28,510 nucleotides of DNA, from contig MGVN01000187.1 of the NCBI GenBank assembly GCA_001800515.1, forward strand, positions 1-28,510, written 5' to 3'. Position 1 is the first letter of the stretch, and every line of letters begins with the position of its first letter. The position numbers and the translations under genes are program-made. The notes beneath the pieces were generated by a model that did no database searches, had not been told where the DNA came from, and worked only from the letters and a program-made list of their open reading frames with translations. The DNA comes from Elusimicrobia bacterium RIFOXYB2_FULL_49_7. GTDB lineage: Bacteria > Fibrobacterota > OXYB2-FULL-49-7. Positions 24,150 through 28,510 of this stretch are shown piece by piece.

Positions 24150-25899
24150 ACAAACCAAATTCAAAGGCATTCCGATTGTCTCCGGCAGAGGCATCGGAAA
24201 AGCCTGTTTTCCGGGCCGACCCTTGCGCGTCACGCCCATGCAGGCCATTTCCAAAAAAAATATAGAAAACCAGATCTCCCTTTTTCATCAACTCCGGGAA
24301 GCCGCAAAACATTATTATTCACATCACATCCGGCAAATGGTGGAGATTAATCCCGATATTCAGGAATTTTCCGTTCTGAATATATACAAACAGCTGCTGG
24401 ATGATCCCATCTTCATCAGTGAAGTGGTGGGCCTGGTTTCAAGACTGCGGATAGATATCGAAACCGCCATCCGAACGGTGGCGGACGATTTCATCATCCG
24501 CTTCGATGCCGCGCAGACCGCCTACTTCCGTGAAAGAAGCGGCGATATGGTGGAAGTGCGTGAAAAACTGATTTCACTGATTCCCAACAGCAAACCACCG
24601 GAGCTTCCGGCATCGTGCATCATTCTGATTGTGCCAGGCGTACTGACCCCATCCGACTTTCTCAAGTTTGATAAATCCGCGGTCAAAGGCATTGTCGCCC
24701 TGAATGCAGGACCCACTTCGCACGCCGCCATTCTGGCCCGCACCTATGGCATACCCGTGGTGTCCGGAATCCAAAATTTAAAAGAACTCATTCATTCGGA
24801 CGACGAAGTACTGGTTAACGGCTATGAAGGAAGCGTTTATATAAATCCGGATATTACGCTCATCCGCTCTTTGCGTGCAGACCAGGCGTTGAACAAGAAA
24901 ATCAAAATTCTGTCCGATAAACACGCTTTTCCCGTCAGCACGACGGATGGCGTTCCTGTTTCCGTTCTGGCCAATGTCGCGCTTCCGGATGATGTTGATT
25001 TAGCCCGACGATATGGGGCAGACGGCATCGGACTGGTGCGGAGTGAATTTCTCTATTTCATGCACACCCATCTGCCGACCGCATTGGAGCAGCAGCACTA
25101 CTTTGAAAATTTGTTCAAACGGGCAAAAGGCAAAGAACTCATTATCCGTCTGTTTGATCTGGGTGGCGATAAAAGGCCGCCCCAGCTTGAACTGCCCAAA
25201 GAAATCAATCCTTTCATCGGTTCCCGTGGAATTCGCATTCTGCTGAAACGAAAAGAATTCTTTGTGGAACACCTTTCGGCCATCATGAAAGCAGCCCATG
25301 GACGGCAATACGCCATTATGATTCCCATGGTCACCACCCTGAATGAATGGAAGGAGGCTAAGGCGATCATTGACAACACCGCACAACAATCAGGCCTCTC
25401 CTCACCTCCCTGCGGCATCCTGCTGGAAGTGCCATTGGCCATCCTGGAGGCCGATCGCTTTTTGCCGCATGTGGATTTCATGTCACTCGGCACCAATGAT
25501 CTAATCCAATATTTAAGCGCCGTAGACCGAGGCAACACCAATGTGGCACACCTCTACAACCCCATTGAGCCCGCCTTCCTGCGAATCCTGAGAAAAACCA
25601 TTCAGGCCACGCAGGACGGCGGAAAAACCATTTCCATCTGCGGTGAGATGGGCGGCATTCCCCTGTATACAATTCTGCTGTTGGGCCTGGGTCTGAAACG
25701 CTTCTCCATGGTTCCGAGAAATATTCCCATTATCAAGTCCATCCTTTCCCGTATTTCCTCTCAGACGGCCTCGGCCATGACGCAGGAAATTCTGATCAAC
25801 TGTTCCCCCTTGGACATGACAAAGCAAATCGTATTACTGAATAAAAAAGTACTGGGAAGCGCTTACCGGGAATTTGAGTCCTTTTTCAATTGGATATAG
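24142..25899 (+). CDS. ptsI: PTS enzyme I (PEP-protein phosphotransferase)
   Basis: 585 residues from ATG at 24142, the normal enzyme I length (E. coli 575) with the usual KGIPIVSGRGIGKA start; an upstream in-frame TTG at 24061 would add residues inside the preceding gene. Phosphoryl-carrying His194 lies in NAGPTSHAAILARTYGIPVV. The PEP-binding barrel is complete: GIGLVRSEFLY, RLFDLGGDKRP, GTNDLIQYLSAVDRGN and catalytic Cys in ISICGEMGG. No N-terminal GAF domain, so PtsI-like rather than PtsP. No HPr or EII gene is nearby, so it may serve a regulatory phosphorelay. Overlaps the GGDEF gene. Confidence 0.9.
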   Translation: MSEQTKFKGIPIVSGRGIGKACFPGRPLRVTPMQAISKKNIENQISLFHQLREAAKHYYSHHIRQMVEINPDIQEFSVLNIYKQLLDDPIFISEVVGLVSRLRIDIETAIRTVADDFIIRFDAAQTAYFRERSGDMVEVREKLISLIPNSKPPELPASCIILIVPGVLTPSDFLKFDKSAVKGIVALNAGPTSHAAILARTYGIPVVSGIQNLKELIHSDDEVLVNGYEGSVYINPDITLIRSLRADQALNKKIKILSDKHAFPVSTTDGVPVSVLANVALPDDVDLARRYGADGIGLVRSEFLYFMHTHLPTALEQQHYFENLFKRAKGKELIIRLFDLGGDKRPPQLELPKEINPFIGSRGIRILLKRKEFFVEHLSAIMKAAHGRQYAIMIPMVTTLNEWKEAKAIIDNTAQQSGLSSPPCGILLEVPLAILEADRFLPHVDFMSLGTNDLIQYLSAVDRGNTNVAHLYNPIEPAFLRILRKTIQATQDGGKTISICGEMGGIPLYTILLLGLGLKRFSMVPRNIPIIKSILSRISSQTASAMTQEILINCSPLDMTKQIVLLNKKVLGSAYREFESFFNWI

Positions 25900-25972
25900 C
25901 GAACCCTTCTTTTTTTTTCGCCTTCTCAAAATCACCAACCTTCATTCTCATAATAGATAATGCCATAGCTCC

Positions 25973-26006
25973 ATGACCGCGTCCGCAAGGGAAAGCGGTC
26001 ATTTTA
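25973..26006 (+). terminator. Terminator after the enzyme I gene
   Basis: ATGACCGC pairs perfectly with GCGGTCAT (25973-25980 with 25995-26002) and is followed by TTTTAA. It lies about 75 bp after the stop at 25899 and ends the KdpDE-to-enzyme I run. Confidence 0.7.
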
Positions 26007-26069
26007 ATGAAAACAAACCGACGGCACCCTTTTTGCTGTGCTGTCAGTAACTAAAAAAGGAGTTAAATT

Positions 26070-26315
26070 ATGAGTGAAAGAACAGCGGAAAAAGAATTCG
26101 ATGTTTTAAAGAACGATCTACTGAACCTGCTTGGTGCCGTTGTCACCTCTTTTAAACAGAAATTGGACAACACACAGATTCACGACGGCAAAGTGACTGA
26201 AAAGCCGACGGAAAGCTCCCAATCGCATCATGGCATGACAATTCTGATCGGTAGCACGGTCATGTTCGGACTGGGCGTGCTGGCCGTCAAATTATGGCAT
26301 GGAAGAAACAGGTGA
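26070..26315 (+). CDS. Small C-tail-anchored protein (ElaB/YqjD or DUF883-like)
   Basis: 81 residues with AAAAAGGAG before ATG. A charged helical N-terminal part (AEKEFDVLKNDLLNLLGAVV, then FKQKLDN) precedes a single C-terminal membrane segment (TILIGSTVMFGLGVLAVKLW) and a basic end. This plan fits the ElaB/YqjD type of membrane-anchored, stress-related proteins. The stop overlaps the next start (TGATG), and the next protein resembles their usual neighbour YqjE. Confidence 0.55.
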   Translation: MSERTAEKEFDVLKNDLLNLLGAVVTSFKQKLDNTQIHDGKVTEKPTESSQSHHGMTILIGSTVMFGLGVLAVKLWHGRNR

Positions 26316-26608
26316 TGAATTTAATCACCCTACCCATGGCGCTGCTGGCCGGACTTCAGGAACTGATTGCTTCCGGCAAGCAGGCGGTGCGACTGCTCCT
26401 GACCAACCTGGTCTGGCTGCTGGCCTGTGTGGCCATTGTTTCAGTCCTGGTACTGACTGCAGCCGGTTTCGTTCTTTTCGGATTGTATCGGTACTTAATT
26501 CTCTATCTCCCCTTGCCGGCCACGGCATTTATGGTATCCGTGACAGCCTTGTTATTGGCCGCGCTGGTGGCCATGCTGCTTAAAAGACAAGCCGGCAAAT
26601 TAGCCTAA
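26315..26608 (+). CDS. YqjE/holin superfamily III-like membrane protein
   Basis: 97 residues from the ATG in TGATG; a start 21 bases earlier is possible but lies deeper inside the previous gene. Two long membrane segments (LVWLLACVAIVSVLVLTAAG and FMVSVTALLLAALVAMLL) follow an amphipathic N-terminus, the hairpin plan of YqjE-type proteins. Probably cotranscribed and interacting with the upstream anchored protein. Confidence 0.55.
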   Translation: MNLITLPMALLAGLQELIASGKQAVRLLLTNLVWLLACVAIVSVLVLTAAGFVLFGLYRYLILYLPLPATAFMVSVTALLLAALVAMLLKRQAGKLA

Positions 26609-26649
26609 AATCGCGTTTGGAACAATAATAATTAAAAAGGAAAACTGAA

Positions 26650-27699
26650 ATGACAAAAAGAAACGCTTTCTTCACTGCTTTGACAATAGCAACCTTCATA
26701 ATGCCCCTGACCGCCACAGCAGAGTCTCCGGAGCCGGTGGATTTAGGTTCCACTGCCGGTTTTGCCGTTCTGGCCGGTTCATTGATTTCAAATATCCCCG
26801 CATCGGACATCACCGGCGACATCGGTTTAAGTCCCTCGACAGGCGGCAATATCACAGGACTGAGCGAATCCGAAGTCACCGGCACTATTTTCGCCGTTGA
26901 TGCCGCGGGTCCAGCCGGTTCCGTTGCCGCTGCCACCGAGCTCACTGCCGCACAAAGCGACTTAACTATCGCTTATAATAACGCAGCCGGCCGCACACCG
27001 GTTCCGACCGATGAATTCCTGAATCCCGGCACCGGAAACATCGGTGGAATGACCTTGGTCGCGGGCCTGTATAAATTTACCGGCGGTCTTTTGATCTCCG
27101 GATCGAATCTCACGCTGACCGGCAGCGCAACGGATGTCTGGATATTTCAAATCGCTTCCGACCTCCTGGTCGACAATGATATCCATATTGTTCTGGCCGA
27201 TGAAGCCCAGGCTGCCAATATTTTCTGGCAGGTCGGCACCTCAGCGGTCATTGGAACGGGCGTCATTTTCAAGGGAACCATCATGGCGGATCAATCCATC
27301 TCCCTGAATACCGGTGCAGTGGTGGAAGGCCGATTGCTGGCCAGCATTGCGGCCGTCACTCTGGCATCCAACACGATTACGCTTCCGGAAGAAACCACCC
27401 CGATTGAGAATGGAATGGCCTCCCAGGCATTTGCCCAGGTACAGAATTATCCAAACCCCTTCAATCCTTCCACCCTGATTCAGTATCGCATTGAAAACAG
27501 CGCCAAAGTCTCTCTCAAAATCTTTAACGCCCTCGGCCATGAAGTGGCCACTCTGGTCAACTGCGCACAGGAAGCGGGAAATTACAGTGTGCTATTCAAT
27601 GCCAGAAATCAAAAACTGAATCTGTCCAGCGGCATTTATTTCTGCCATTTACAGACCGGTTCCCTTGTCTCGATAAACAAACTCATCTTAATCAAATAA
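26650..27699 (+). CDS. Ice-binding-like (DUF3494) secreted protein with T9SS-type sorting domain
   Basis: 349 residues. Signal peptide at 1-24 (LTIATFIMPLTATAES). Residues 30-245 are a DUF3494 beta-solenoid: FAVLAGSLISNIPASDITGD, GLYKFTGGLLISGSNLTLTG, DVWIFQIASDL, NIFWQVGTSAVIGTGVIFKG and GTIMADQSISLNTGAVVEGR, the family's typical order. DUF3494 proteins bind ice or act as surface adhesins. The C-terminus (about 265-349) is a Por/FlgD-like sorting domain: NYPNPFNPSTLIQYRI, VSLKIFNALGHEVATLV and SSGIYFCHLQTG, used for type IX secretion and surface attachment in FCB bacteria. AAAAAGGAAAA precedes the ATG. A tandem paralogue follows after 12 bases. Confidence 0.85.
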   Translation: MTKRNAFFTALTIATFIMPLTATAESPEPVDLGSTAGFAVLAGSLISNIPASDITGDIGLSPSTGGNITGLSESEVTGTIFAVDAAGPAGSVAAATELTAAQSDLTIAYNNAAGRTPVPTDEFLNPGTGNIGGMTLVAGLYKFTGGLLISGSNLTLTGSATDVWIFQIASDLLVDNDIHIVLADEAQAANIFWQVGTSAVIGTGVIFKGTIMADQSISLNTGAVVEGRLLASIAAVTLASNTITLPEETTPIENGMASQAFAQVQNYPNPFNPSTLIQYRIENSAKVSLKIFNALGHEVATLVNCAQEAGNYSVLFNARNQKLNLSSGIYFCHLQTGSLVSINKLILIK

Positions 27700-27711
27700 A
27701 GAAGGTGCTTA

Positions 27712-28510
27712 ATGAAAAAAAATACGGCCTATCCAATTGCCGCCTTATTCGTTACCCTATTGATGCCTGTTGTTGCCTCGTCTCAGGCTCAGCTCCCCGT
27801 TGATCTGCTATCGACCTCCCACTTTGCCGTACTGGCCGGTTCACTCGTCTCAAATATCCCCACCTCCGCCATTACGGGAGATGTCGGACTGAGCCCGGCA
27901 GCAGGAAGTAATATCACCGGCTTCGGCTTAACCGAAGTCACCGGAACCCTGTTCACCGTGGATGCCAGTGGTCCGGCCGGTTCCGTGGCTGCGGCAGCGG
28001 ATCTGACCACCGCCCAAGGTGACTTGACTATCGCCTATAATGACGCAGCAGGCCGCACGCCGGTTCCGACCGGTGAATTCCTGAATCCCGGTACCGGAAA
28101 TATCGGTGGAATGACCTTGGTCGCGGGCCTGTATAAATTTACCAGCGGTGTCGAAATAACCGGGTCGGATCTCACGCTCACGGGCAATGAAACCGATGTC
28201 TGGATCTTCCAGATTGCCTCCACCCTCACGGTCGGCAACGGAATTCAGGTCATTCTGGCCGGAGGCGCCAATGCCAGAAACATTTTCTGGCAGGTGGGCA
28301 CCTCAGCAGCGCTTGGAACCACGGCGATTTTTAAAGGAACCATCATGGCGGATCAATCCATCTCCCTGAATACCGGTGCGGTGGTGGAAGGCCGATTGCT
28401 GGCCAGCATTGCAGCCGTCACCCTGGCATCCAATGCCATCACGCTTCCGGAAGAAACCACCCCGATTGAGAATGGAATGGCCTCCCAGGCATTTGCCCAG
28501 GTACAGAATT
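27712..28510 (+). CDS. Second ice-binding-like (DUF3494) protein, cut by the window edge
   Basis: 266 codons to the window end, start supported by GAAGG before ATG. Signal peptide LFVTLLMPVVASSQAQ, then the same DUF3494 order as the previous gene (FAVLAGSLVSNIPTSAITGD, GLYKFTSGVEITGSDLTLTG, NIFWQVGTSAALGTTAIFKG). It aligns to the first copy without gaps at a constant offset of 1062 bp. The N-terminal part is clearly diverged while the part after 28336 is nearly identical. The sorting domain is expected just beyond the edge. Confidence 0.85.
   Translation, partial: MKKNTAYPIAALFVTLLMPVVASSQAQLPVDLLSTSHFAVLAGSLVSNIPTSAITGDVGLSPAAGSNITGFGLTEVTGTLFTVDASGPAGSVAAAADLTTAQGDLTIAYNDAAGRTPVPTGEFLNPGTGNIGGMTLVAGLYKFTSGVEITGSDLTLTGNETDVWIFQIASTLTVGNGIQVILAGGANARNIFWQVGTSAALGTTAIFKGTIMADQSISLNTGAVVEGRLLASIAAVTLASNAITLPEETTPIENGMASQAFAQVQN
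28336..28510 (+). repeat. Near-identical direct repeat with 27274-27448
   Basis: 175 bp matching the upstream paralogue at about 95% (I count eight differences), against much lower identity in the first third of the two genes. The two copies are 1062 bp apart, the exact gene-to-gene spacing. Looks like recent gene conversion or a conserved module end. Confidence 0.85.

Overview
The window looks like a chromosomal segment of a Gram-negative bacterium of the FCB superphylum (Bacteroidota/Ignavibacteriota/Calditrichota-like candidate phyla). The strongest clue is the pair of secreted proteins at the right end: the complete one ends in a type IX secretion-type C-terminal domain with the YPNPFNPST motif. 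A VRG-motif outer-membrane barrel at the left end confirms an outer membrane. Many genes, above all in the middle, lack a Shine-Dalgarno sequence, which also fits that group. The species cannot be named from sequence alone.

Layout. (1) 1-1989: the end of a polysaccharide deacetylase gene overlapping an outer-membrane beta-barrel gene. (2) 2061-2133: tRNA-Phe(GAA) with its terminator. (3) About 2134-14958: a genomic island at the 3' end of that tRNA, made of three consecutive cassettes. Each ends with the same 38-bp block, whose last 16 bases (ATTCTGAAATGCGCCA at 8279, 13293 and 14943) are a degenerate copy of the tRNA 3' end (13 of 16 bases), and each block is followed by a rho-independent terminator. 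No integrase is visible, so these look like non-autonomous (CIME-like) accreted elements. Cassette 1 carries a trypsin-like protease fused to a PD-(D/E)XK nuclease, then a 1269-aa nuclease-STAND NTPase. Cassette 2 carries an AbiEi_2-type antitoxin, a nucleotidyltransferase whose C-terminus is half of a STAS-like domain, a DUF6088-type regulator, a 58-aa protein and a putative cysteine peptidase. Cassette 3 carries a GHKL ATPase whose N-terminus resembles sigma-70 regions 1.2-2, plus a STAS-like (DUF4325) protein.

(4) 15010-16770: decayed minus-strand genes (katG tail, truncated STAS protein, truncated WIDH-type protein, helix-turn-helix tail). (5) 16870-18662: a lone family 2 glycosyltransferase, a cluster of strong inverted repeats, and a DUF6088 antitoxin gene whose partner toxin has been reduced to its two ends by an internal deletion. 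(6) 18806-25899: potassium and signalling genes: a short KdpD-like kinase, KdpE-like regulator, KimA/KUP-like transporter, a diguanylate cyclase and a PTS enzyme I homologue, mostly overlapping or closely spaced. (7) 26070-28510: two small membrane proteins, then two tandem ice-binding-type (DUF3494) secreted proteins at an exact 1062-bp period, the second cut by the window edge.

Most of the island genes look like conflict or defence genes (nucleases, proteases, STAND NTPase, type IV toxin-antitoxin parts). The sigma-like/GHKL/STAS pair and the protease-nuclease/STAND pair are the best candidates for undescribed systems. All function statements rest on motifs read by eye; no database search was made.
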